From CAZBWE01 sp964568985 (GTDB taxonomy: Bacteria; Planctomycetota; Phycisphaerae; Sedimentisphaerales; Anaerobacaceae), in contig CAZMSP010000115.1 of the NCBI GenBank assembly GCA_964568985.1, forward strand, positions 1-6,230: a DNA stretch of 6,230 nt, written 5' to 3'. Made by a program: the position numbers and the translations under genes. Below are positions 1 through 5,404 of the stretch, one piece after another. The notes beneath the pieces were generated by a model that worked only from the letters and a program-made list of their open reading frames with translations, searched no databases and was not told the origin of the DNA. The stretch's first letter is position 1, and every line of letters starts with the position of its first letter.

Positions 1-404
1 GCATCATCAATACTCAAGTCGGCAATCAGGACACTGTTGACGCCCGCCTTGTGAAAATCACTGAAGAACTTTTCCACCCCATACTGGTAAACCAGGTTGT
101 AGTATATCAACAAGCCGATTGGGATATCCTTGTAATCCTTGACCTTTCGAATAAATTCAATGGCCTTTGCCACAGTCATTCCGCTTTTCCTTGCACGGAT
201 ATCGGCCTTTTGGATTGTAGGCCCATCCGCTATAGGGTCTGAAAACGGTATGCCCAACTCCAGAATATCAGCACCGGCATCGATTGCAGCTTTCACAATC
301 GCAAGACCTGTATCGAAATCCGGGTCGCCAACTACAAAAAATGGTACCAATGCCGCTTTTTTTTGCTTCTTTAATTCAGAAAAAACCTGGCTGTATGTTT
401 TCAT
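1..404 (-). CDS. trpA: Tryptophan synthase alpha subunit, N-terminal half (partial)
   Basis: TrpA cleaves indole-3-glycerol phosphate to indole and glyceraldehyde 3-phosphate and passes the indole through a tunnel to TrpB. The frame is open from an ATG at 404 to the left edge, giving 134 codons of a family that is usually about 265 to 270 residues, so only the first half of the TIM barrel is seen. The family signature ELGIPFSDPIADGPTIQ is at residues 49-65. Its Glu49 and Asp60 fall at the same numbers as the two catalytic acids of the Salmonella enzyme. The YYN segment at 101-103 is the next conserved strand. AAGG (414-417) lies 9 bases before the ATG. The gene starts 27 bases after the trpB stop, the usual trpB-trpA order. 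No frameshift is seen in the visible part. Confidence 0.97.
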   Translation of the reverse strand, partial: MKTYSQVFSELKKQKKAALVPFFVVGDPDFDTGLAIVKAAIDAGADILELGIPFSDPIADGPTIQKADIRARKSGMTVAKAIEFIRKVKDYKDIPIGLLIYYNLVYQYGVEKFFSDFHKAGVNSVLIADLSIDD

Positions 405-413
405 CAAAATATA

Positions 414-417
414 CCTT
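414..417 (-). promoter_or_regulatory. Ribosome binding site of trpA
   Basis: AAGG on the minus strand, 9 bases before the ATG at 404 and inside the 27-base trpB-trpA gap. It supports this start; the encoded N-terminus also places Glu49 and Asp60 at the standard family positions. Confidence 0.6.
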
Positions 418-431
418 AATCATTCCAATAA

Positions 432-1610
432 TCATTTCTCAAGGGGTCTGCGTTTTTCCACGATTGAGACATCTTTATCGCCCCTGCCGGAGAGATTTAC
501 AACTGCGATGGTATTCGCATCTAATTTATTTTTCCGGCTCATCAGATACGCCAGGGCATGCGCACTCTCCAGAGCAGGCAGTATCCCTTCTGTTTTGCTC
601 AACAGCTCGAAGGCATCAAGGACCTGCTCATCCTCGGCAGCGACGTATTCGGCCCTGCCGGTATCCTTCAGCAAACAATGTTCCGGCCCGACAGCGGGAT
701 AATCCAGCCCGGCACTTACCGATTCAGTATCATAAACCTGCCCTTCGTCATCCTGCAACAGATAGGATTTTGCGCCGTGCAAGATTCCAACCCTGCCAAC
801 CACTAATGTTGCGGCGTGCCTTCCACTGTTCAAGCTCCTGCCGCCAGCTTCAACACCAATTAGCTTGACGTCCTTATCGTCCAAGAAGCCTGAAAAGATA
901 CCTATTGCATTGCTGCCGCCACCCACACAGGCAACAACCATATCCGGCAACTTTCCGATTTGGTCAAGGCATTGCTGCCTTGTTTCGGTGCCGATACAGG
1001 TTTGGAAATGCTTTACTATCGTAGGGTACGGATGCGGCCCACAGGCCGAGCCGAAAAGATAAAATGTATCGGTAACGTGAGCCGTCCAGTAGCGAAGTGC
1101 ATCGTTGATGGCATCTTTCAACGTTCCGGTTCCGCCTTCGACTGGAATAACTTTTGCGCCGCACAGCTTCATTTTATGGACATTGACACTCTGCCGCTCA
1201 ATATCAGTTACGCCCATAAAGATTTTCGTCTCCATTCCAAATAAGGCCCCTATCATCGCCGTAGCCAAGCCGTGCTGGCCGGCACCGGTTTCGGCAATAA
1301 GTTTGGTCTTGCCCATATATTTGGCTAAAAGGCCTTGGCCAAGTGTATTATTGACTTTGTGCGCTCCACCATGCAGAAGGTCCTCGCGTTTCAGATACAC
1401 CTTAAAACCAACGTACTCGCTGAATCTTTTCGCATAGTAAAGAGGTGACGGCCTGCCAGCATAATCCTTTGAAAGCTGTGCCAGTTCAGTCACAAACCGC
1501 TCGTCCTCGTAAAAACGATAAAACGCCTCTTCTAATTCTTCCAGCACCGGTATCAAAACTTCCGGCACATAGAAACCGCCGTAATCTCCAAACCTGCCTT
1601 TATATTTCAT
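432..1610 (-). CDS. trpB: Tryptophan synthase beta subunit
   Basis: TrpB is the PLP enzyme that condenses indole with L-serine to give L-tryptophan, in an alpha2-beta2 complex with TrpA. The product is 392 residues, close to the usual length of about 395 to 400. Visible motifs: AGRPSPLY at 51-58; KREDLLHGGAHKVNNT at 74-89 with the PLP lysine Lys85; ETGAGQHG at 107-114 with catalytic Glu107; the phosphate-binding glycine loop GGGSNAIG at 230-237; and NLSGRGDKD at 372-380, whose serine contacts the PLP ring nitrogen. The HGGAHK form and the compact length fit the ordinary TrpB1 type that pairs with TrpA, not TrpB2. AAGG (1620-1623) is 9 bases before the ATG. It lies 48 bases after the ankyrin gene and 27 bases before trpA. 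All key residues are present, so it should be active. Confidence 0.99.
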   Translation of the reverse strand: MKYKGRFGDYGGFYVPEVLIPVLEELEEAFYRFYEDERFVTELAQLSKDYAGRPSPLYYAKRFSEYVGFKVYLKREDLLHGGAHKVNNTLGQGLLAKYMGKTKLIAETGAGQHGLATAMIGALFGMETKIFMGVTDIERQSVNVHKMKLCGAKVIPVEGGTGTLKDAINDALRYWTAHVTDTFYLFGSACGPHPYPTIVKHFQTCIGTETRQQCLDQIGKLPDMVVACVGGGSNAIGIFSGFLDDKDVKLIGVEAGGRSLNSGRHAATLVVGRVGILHGAKSYLLQDDEGQVYDTESVSAGLDYPAVGPEHCLLKDTGRAEYVAAEDEQVLDAFELLSKTEGILPALESAHALAYLMSRKNKLDANTIAVVNLSGRGDKDVSIVEKRRPLEK

Positions 1611-1619
1611 ACTTTCATA

Positions 1620-1623
1620 CCTT
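1620..1623 (-). promoter_or_regulatory. Ribosome binding site of trpB
   Basis: AAGG on the minus strand, 9 bases before the ATG at 1610. An ATG also occurs at 1616-1618, but it is 1 base from this site and its frame ends after three codons, so the site points to 1610 as the start. Confidence 0.6.
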
Positions 1624-1658
1624 ATACCAATTAAATTTGTCTGCCGGATTTTCCCTCG

Positions 1659-3032
1659 TTATTTTTTTGGGCCGGCTTTTTCAAGCAGTTGCACGATGTC
1701 CGCGTGACCTGCCATTTTTGCAACCTTTAAGGCCGTTACGCCAGCGCTGGTCTTGGCATTGACATCAGCACCCTTTGCCAGCAGGAGCTTAACAATTTCG
1801 GCATGGCCGCGGTGCGCCGCCATTATCAGGGCAGTTACGCCGTCGGTGGTTCTCTTTGCATTAACATCTGCGCCCTTTTCCAGCAAGAGCTTGACGATTT
1901 CCGTATGCTCCTTCTCCACCGCCATTATCAGAGATGTTACATTATCAGTGGTTCTCTTCGCATTAACATCAGCCCCCTTTTCCACCAATAACTTGACGAT
2001 TGCCGTATGGCCATTCTGCGCTGCCATTATCAGAGCCGTTACACCGTAAGCAGTCTCCTTCGTATCGACATCAGCGCCCTTCTCCAGCAAGAGTTTGACG
2101 ACCTCAGTATGCCCATTCTGCGCCGCCATCATCAGGGCAGTTGTGCCGTTGGTGATTGTTTTCACATTGACCTCAGCCCCCTTTTCCAGAAGGAGTTTTA
2201 CGGCCTCCGTCCGACCCCTACCTGCCGCCACAATCAAGGCCGTTAAGCCCCCGAAGCTGTCAGCCTTCGTGTTGACATCAGCGCCTTTTTCCAGCAATGA
2301 CTTGACGATTTCCGTATGGCCATTCTGCGCCGCCAATATCAGGGCAGTTGTGCCGTAGTTATCCTTTGCATTGACATCTGCGCCCTTTTCCAGCAAGAGC
2401 TTGACGATTCCCGTATGCCCCTTCTCCGCCGCCCTTATCAAAGCAGTTACGCCGTTGTTAGCCCTGAGGTTGACCTCAGCACCCTTTTCTAAAAGTAGCT
2501 TAACAACCTCTGTATGGCCCTCCTGCGCCACCATCATCAGGGCCGTTACGCCGTAGGCGGTTTTCTTTACATTAACATCAGCACCTTTTTCAAGCAAGGC
2601 CTTGACGATTTCCGTATGGCCGTCCTGCGCCGCCATCATCAGGGCCGTTGTACCGTCGATAGTTACTTTCACATTGACATCTGCGCCCTTTTCCAGCAAG
2701 AGCTTGACGATTTCCGTATGGCCATTTGTCGCTGCCATCATCAGGGCTGTTGCGCCAGCGGTGGCTCTCTTCACATTGACATCAGCGCCTTTTTCCAAAA
2801 GGAGCTTGACGATTTCCGTATGGCCAGCAAACACTGCGTTCCATAGGGCTGTTGCGCCGTTGATATTCTTGGCATTGACCTCGGCACCGGCATTCAGCAA
2901 GGTCTTCACGGCCGAAAGGTCGCCATCTGCTGCGGCCTGAATCAATTGAGCATTCTTGTCTGACACGTCCGCCTTGATAAAGCCAGCAGGTATCATAGAA
3001 ATGCACACTATAGAAAACAGGATTCGTTTCAT
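1659..3032 (-). CDS. Exported ankyrin-repeat protein within the trp operon
   Basis: A 457-residue protein of unknown specific function. Residues 1-21 look like a Sec signal peptide: Lys2-Arg3, a hydrophobic core from about 4 to 19, and a likely cut after Ala21 (IKA|DVSD). Nearly all the rest is ankyrin repeats: a first capping repeat at about 25-58, then repeats beginning at residues 59, 93, 127, 161, 194, 227, 262, 296, 330, 364, 398 and 431, the last being a short cap. The common unit is TALMMAAQNGHTEIVKLLL followed by EKGADVNVK; most units are 34 residues, against the classical 33. No transmembrane helix, enzyme domain or lipobox is seen. Ankyrin stacks bind other proteins, so a periplasmic or secreted binding or scaffold role is likely, but the partner is unknown. 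It sits 35 bases after trpF and 48 before trpB, in the same direction with no visible terminator, so it is probably co-transcribed. Confidence 0.95.
   Translation of the reverse strand: MKRILFSIVCISMIPAGFIKADVSDKNAQLIQAAADGDLSAVKTLLNAGAEVNAKNINGATALWNAVFAGHTEIVKLLLEKGADVNVKRATAGATALMMAATNGHTEIVKLLLEKGADVNVKVTIDGTTALMMAAQDGHTEIVKALLEKGADVNVKKTAYGVTALMMVAQEGHTEVVKLLLEKGAEVNLRANNGVTALIRAAEKGHTGIVKLLLEKGADVNAKDNYGTTALILAAQNGHTEIVKSLLEKGADVNTKADSFGGLTALIVAAGRGRTEAVKLLLEKGAEVNVKTITNGTTALMMAAQNGHTEVVKLLLEKGADVDTKETAYGVTALIMAAQNGHTAIVKLLVEKGADVNAKRTTDNVTSLIMAVEKEHTEIVKLLLEKGADVNAKRTTDGVTALIMAAHRGHAEIVKLLLAKGADVNAKTSAGVTALKVAKMAGHADIVQLLEKAGPKK
1662..2858 (-). repeat. Coding array of ankyrin repeats with near-identical DNA segments
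   Basis: Twelve consecutive coding units of about 99 to 105 bases (mostly 102) make up ankyrin repeats 2 to 13. Conservation extends to the DNA. A 43-base segment at 1865-1907 (repeat 11) is identical to 2678-2720 (repeat 3) and differs by one base from 2375-2417 (repeat 6). It encodes HTEIVKLLLEKGADV with the same synonymous codons in all three places. Other units have diverged more, such as repeat 8 with GRTEAVK and repeat 11 with a rare Asn in place of the opening Gly. The pattern suggests growth by duplication and exchange between units, and the copy number may differ between strains. Confidence 0.9.
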
Positions 3033-3038
3033 TGGATT

Positions 3039-3045
3039 CCCTTTT
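3039..3045 (-). promoter_or_regulatory. Ribosome binding site of the ankyrin gene
   Basis: AAAAGGG on the minus strand, 6 bases before the ATG at 3032. It is among the best Shine-Dalgarno sites in the window and supports both the start and the signal peptide that begins there. This gene therefore has its own initiation site and need not rely on translational coupling from trpF. Confidence 0.7.
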
Positions 3046-3067
3046 GTCTTGAGTCGATACTATTTCC

Positions 3068-3712
3068 TTACCCTCTTAAGTGCTGTATATTTTCAAACAA
3101 TTTCTTCATTTTCTTATGGTCTTTTTTGCCTGGCTCGGCCTCAATACCACTGCAGACATCAATGCCGTAAACTCCGAGTTTGACTGCTTCCGCTGCGTTA
3201 TCAGGATTTATTCCGCCAGCTAAAAAAATACGCTTGCCGATATGCCCTATAATATTCCAGTCAAAGGTCAGCCCTGTGCCTCCGTATTTCTCAGGATTAA
3301 AAGCATCCAACAAAATAGCATCAGTAAAAAAATCATTTGCCCTTTCGATGTCTGCCTTGTCTTTTACCCTAATGGCCTTCATAGTTCTCACATTAAGAGA
3401 AAGAAACAAACGGCAAAACTGCGGACTTTCATCGCCATGCAACTGAACCCAGTTCAACTGGCACTGGTCTATCGTTTCATTGATTTTGCTAAAGGATTCA
3501 TTTTCATCATTACCAACTTCATGCACAAAAACGCCGGCAATATCCATAAAACCAGGCAGCTTATTTATTATCTCTACCGCCTTTTCGAGTCTTACAAACC
3601 TTGGGCTTTTCGGATAAAAGTTGAAGCCCAACAAATCCGCACCCATATCCACTGCCGCGATAGCATCGTCGTAATTGGTAATACCACAGATTTTAACCTT
3701 CACAATCAACAT
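3068..3712 (-). CDS. trpF: Phosphoribosylanthranilate isomerase
   Basis: TrpF carries out the Amadori rearrangement of N-(5-phosphoribosyl)anthranilate to CdRP, the third step of tryptophan synthesis. The product is 214 residues, a normal length for a stand-alone single TIM barrel. Motifs: KICGIT at 7-12 with catalytic Cys9; LGFNFYPKSPR at 28-38; VQLHGDE at 89-95; LLDAF at 134-138 with the general acid Asp136; GGTGLTFDW at 144-152; LAGGINPDN at 164-172; and IDVCSGIE at 184-191 with GKKD soon after, the phosphate-binding end. The start is not certain: no Shine-Dalgarno sequence precedes the ATG at 3712, and a GTG at 3703 would give an N-terminus (M)KVKICGIT like that of many relatives. It follows trpD after 66 A/T-rich bases and precedes the ankyrin gene by 35. 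It is not fused to trpC, and trpC is absent nearby. Confidence 0.98.
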   Translation of the reverse strand: MLIVKVKICGITNYDDAIAAVDMGADLLGFNFYPKSPRFVRLEKAVEIINKLPGFMDIAGVFVHEVGNDENESFSKINETIDQCQLNWVQLHGDESPQFCRLFLSLNVRTMKAIRVKDKADIERANDFFTDAILLDAFNPEKYGGTGLTFDWNIIGHIGKRIFLAGGINPDNAAEAVKLGVYGIDVCSGIEAEPGKKDHKKMKKLFENIQHLRG

Positions 3713-3778
3713 AACAAAAGCGAAAAGCTAAAAACTAAAATCTAAAAACCATAATTGAAAACTTAAAACTTTTGAATT
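3713..3778. repeat. A/T-rich spacer of imperfect short tandem units between trpD and trpF
   Basis: Only 14 of 66 bases are G or C, far fewer than in the flanking genes. On the plus strand the tract reads as a run of related units: AGCTAAAAA, CTAAAA, TCTAAAAA, then after a short break CTTAAAA and CTTTT. On the transcribed strand this is a series of TTTTTAG-like steps. It holds no open frame, no GC-rich hairpin that would make a terminator, and no convincing -35/-10 pair. It occupies the place where trpC often lies. What it does, if anything, is unknown. Confidence 0.6.
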
Positions 3779-4798
3779 TTACACTTTATTTGAGATTTCT
3801 ATTAACTTTTCCAGACAGGCTAACGCCTTGCCATCGATGACCGAAGTCTCTGCCAGGTTAATTGCCGATTCGAAATTGTCGGCCAAGCCGCCTGCGATTA
3901 TCGCCGCTGCAGCGTTTAGAATAACAATATCTTTGCGTGGCCCGGTTTCTTTACCGCTGAGTATATCCCTTAAAATCTTCGCACTTGTCCTAACATCGGT
4001 TACTTTCAACTGGTCTATATCGGCCAAGGCAATACCTAAATCCTGTGGATTTAACTGTTTGGTTGTAATCTGACCTCCCTTTAATTCGAGTATTTTCGTA
4101 GCTGCTGCCGTGCTTATTTCATCCATTCCACCACCGTGCACGACCATTGCGTACTGAGTATTCAATAACTTAAGTGCCTCGGCTATAACCTGCATCAAAC
4201 TCTCATCAGCTACGCCTAACACCTGTCTCTGTGCACCGGCAGGATTGGCCAAAGGACCAAGGATATTAAAGACCGTCCGAAAGCCAAGCCCTTTGCGTAT
4301 CGGCTGAACATATTTCATCGCCGGATGAAACATAGGCGCAAACATAAAGCCGATATGTGCTTGTCTTATGCACTCTGCCACCGTCTCAGCAGAGGCGTCT
4401 ATCTTAACACCCAATTCTTCGAGCACATCAGCCGAGCCGCACTTGCTGGTTATCCCGCGATTGCCATGCTTGGCAACATAAACACCGGCTCCAGCCGCTA
4501 TTATCGCAGCTGCCGTCGAAACATTGGAGGTCTTAATTGCTCCGCCGCCTGTACCGCAAGTGTCAACTAAGTTATCGATACCAACCTTTACTCTGACGGC
4601 GTGCTGGCGCAATGACTTGGCAAGACCCGCCAGTTCCGGCGCCGTTGCTCCTTTAGCCCGCATCGCTGTAAGAAACGCTGCAATCTGGACATCAGGCACT
4701 TCACCCCCAAAAACAATATCCAGCAGCTTCGTCGCCTGCTCGAAGCTCAAACTCTCACCTTTTAACAACGGCTCAATATATTCGGTTATTGCTGCCAT
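3779..4798 (-). CDS. trpD: Anthranilate phosphoribosyltransferase
   Basis: TrpD transfers phosphoribose from PRPP to anthranilate, the second step of the pathway. The 339-residue length is normal for a stand-alone enzyme not fused to TrpG. The small helical N-terminal domain (about 1-70) is followed by the PRPP-binding loop DTCGTGGGAIKTSNVST (79-95), KHGNR at 110-114, SKCGSADVLEELG at 118-130, MFHPAMKYV at 156-164, the anthranilate-site segment RKGLGFRTVFNILGPLANP at 168-186, and the metal-binding pair DE at 226-227. One odd residue: position 86 is Gly where most relatives have Asp in the GTGGD loop; other active-site motifs are intact. The start ATG is 2 bases after the trpG stop and 6 bases after GAAGGG (4805-4810). 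This tight join suggests translational coupling to trpG. Confidence 0.99.
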   Translation of the reverse strand: MAAITEYIEPLLKGESLSFEQATKLLDIVFGGEVPDVQIAAFLTAMRAKGATAPELAGLAKSLRQHAVRVKVGIDNLVDTCGTGGGAIKTSNVSTAAAIIAAGAGVYVAKHGNRGITSKCGSADVLEELGVKIDASAETVAECIRQAHIGFMFAPMFHPAMKYVQPIRKGLGFRTVFNILGPLANPAGAQRQVLGVADESLMQVIAEALKLLNTQYAMVVHGGGMDEISTAAATKILELKGGQITTKQLNPQDLGIALADIDQLKVTDVRTSAKILRDILSGKETGPRKDIVILNAAAAIIAGGLADNFESAINLAETSVIDGKALACLEKLIEISNKV

Positions 4799-4800
4799 TC

Positions 4801-5403
4801 TCAGCCCTTCTTTTTGCGTTCTCTTGCGATTGACAATATGTTTTCGATGATTTTTCCGCCTGCCGGGGTCAAAATACTTTCCGGATGAAATTGCACGCCG
4901 AATATCGGAAGCTCTTTGTGCTCAATTCCCATACAGATGCCTTCAAATTCAGCCGTCTGTTTTAAGCAGTCCGGAAGTTTCAGCGTATAGCAACAGAGAC
5001 TATGATAGCGTCCTGCCTGCAGCGGGTTTTCCACGCCGGCAAATATACCCTTTTCATTATGCGTTACCCTCGAGGGTTTGCCATGCATCGGTTCAGGGGC
5101 ATGGCCAATTTGGCCACCGAAATACTGGGCTATTACCTGATGGCCAAGGCAGACACCGAATATAGGCAGCCTGTCCTTGAAGTAATCAACAGCAGAGAGC
5201 GAGACACCAGCGGTATCCGGCGTGCCCGGCCCGGGTGAAATCACTAATAAATCCGGCTTAAATTCATCAGCCACTCGTTTGAGCTCATCGAGCTCAGTAT
5301 CTGCTCGATAAACCTTTGCTTCACAATTGCGCTTGCAGAAGTCATCCACCAGATTGTATGTGAACGAATCGAAATTATCGATGAATAAAATTTTCCTTTT
5401 CAT
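4801..5403 (-). CDS. trpG: Anthranilate synthase component II (glutamine amidotransferase)
   Basis: TrpG hydrolyses glutamine and channels ammonia to TrpE for anthranilate formation. The product is 200 residues, a normal stand-alone class I amidotransferase. Motifs: IDNFDSFTYN at 8-17; ISPGPGTP at 55-62; the nucleophile elbow GVCLGHQ at 83-89 with Cys85; MHGKPS at 106-111; GRYHSL at 131-136; and FGVQFHPES at 168-176 with His173 and Glu175 completing the triad. The frame is open further upstream to an ATG at 5508, but that would overlap trpE by about 100 bases and add 35 residues not found in the family, so the ATG at 5403 was chosen; it is 1 base after the trpE stop. PabA (folate) is very similar and in some bacteria one subunit serves both; the place between trpE and trpD supports TrpG. 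Confidence 0.98.
   Translation of the reverse strand: MKRKILFIDNFDSFTYNLVDDFCKRNCEAKVYRADTELDELKRVADEFKPDLLVISPGPGTPDTAGVSLSAVDYFKDRLPIFGVCLGHQVIAQYFGGQIGHAPEPMHGKPSRVTHNEKGIFAGVENPLQAGRYHSLCCYTLKLPDCLKQTAEFEGICMGIEHKELPIFGVQFHPESILTPAGGKIIENILSIARERKKKG
4805..4810 (-). promoter_or_regulatory. Ribosome binding site of trpD inside the end of trpG
   Basis: GAAGGG on the minus strand, 6 bases before the trpD ATG at 4798 and lying within the last codons of trpG. Ribosomes finishing trpG would end next to it, which fits coupled translation of the two genes. Confidence 0.65.
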
Positions 5404-5404
5404 G

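Noticed and set aside
139..702. Plus-strand open frame of 187 codons across the trpA-trpB region
   Set aside because: It lies wholly antisense to two clearly recognised trp genes, has no family motif and no good ribosome site; it is a shadow of their codon pattern.
1607..1618. Three-codon frame ATG-AAA-GTA-TGA overlapping the trpB start
   Set aside because: It could look like a coupling mini-ORF, but its ATG is only 1 base from the AAGG site, too close to be used; most likely chance.
1611..1658. Terminator or promoter between the ankyrin gene and trpB
   Set aside because: No GC-rich hairpin with a following U-run is seen, and the TATAAG on the minus strand has no -35 partner at the right distance.
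1753..2940. Series of plus-strand open frames with repeated residues antisense to the ankyrin array
   Set aside because: Their repetition simply mirrors the ankyrin units on the other strand, and each frame breaks where the units change phase. There is no independent sign of coding.
3000..3032. Lipoprotein signal at Cys10 of the ankyrin protein
   Set aside because: The residues before the cysteine (SIVC) do not fit a lipobox and the hydrophobic stretch continues past it; an ordinary signal peptide cut after Ala21 fits better.
3779..4798. Thymidine or pyrimidine phosphorylase instead of TrpD
   Set aside because: These share the fold, but the KHGNR, SADVLEELG and NILGPLANP motifs together with the trp operon setting identify anthranilate phosphoribosyltransferase.
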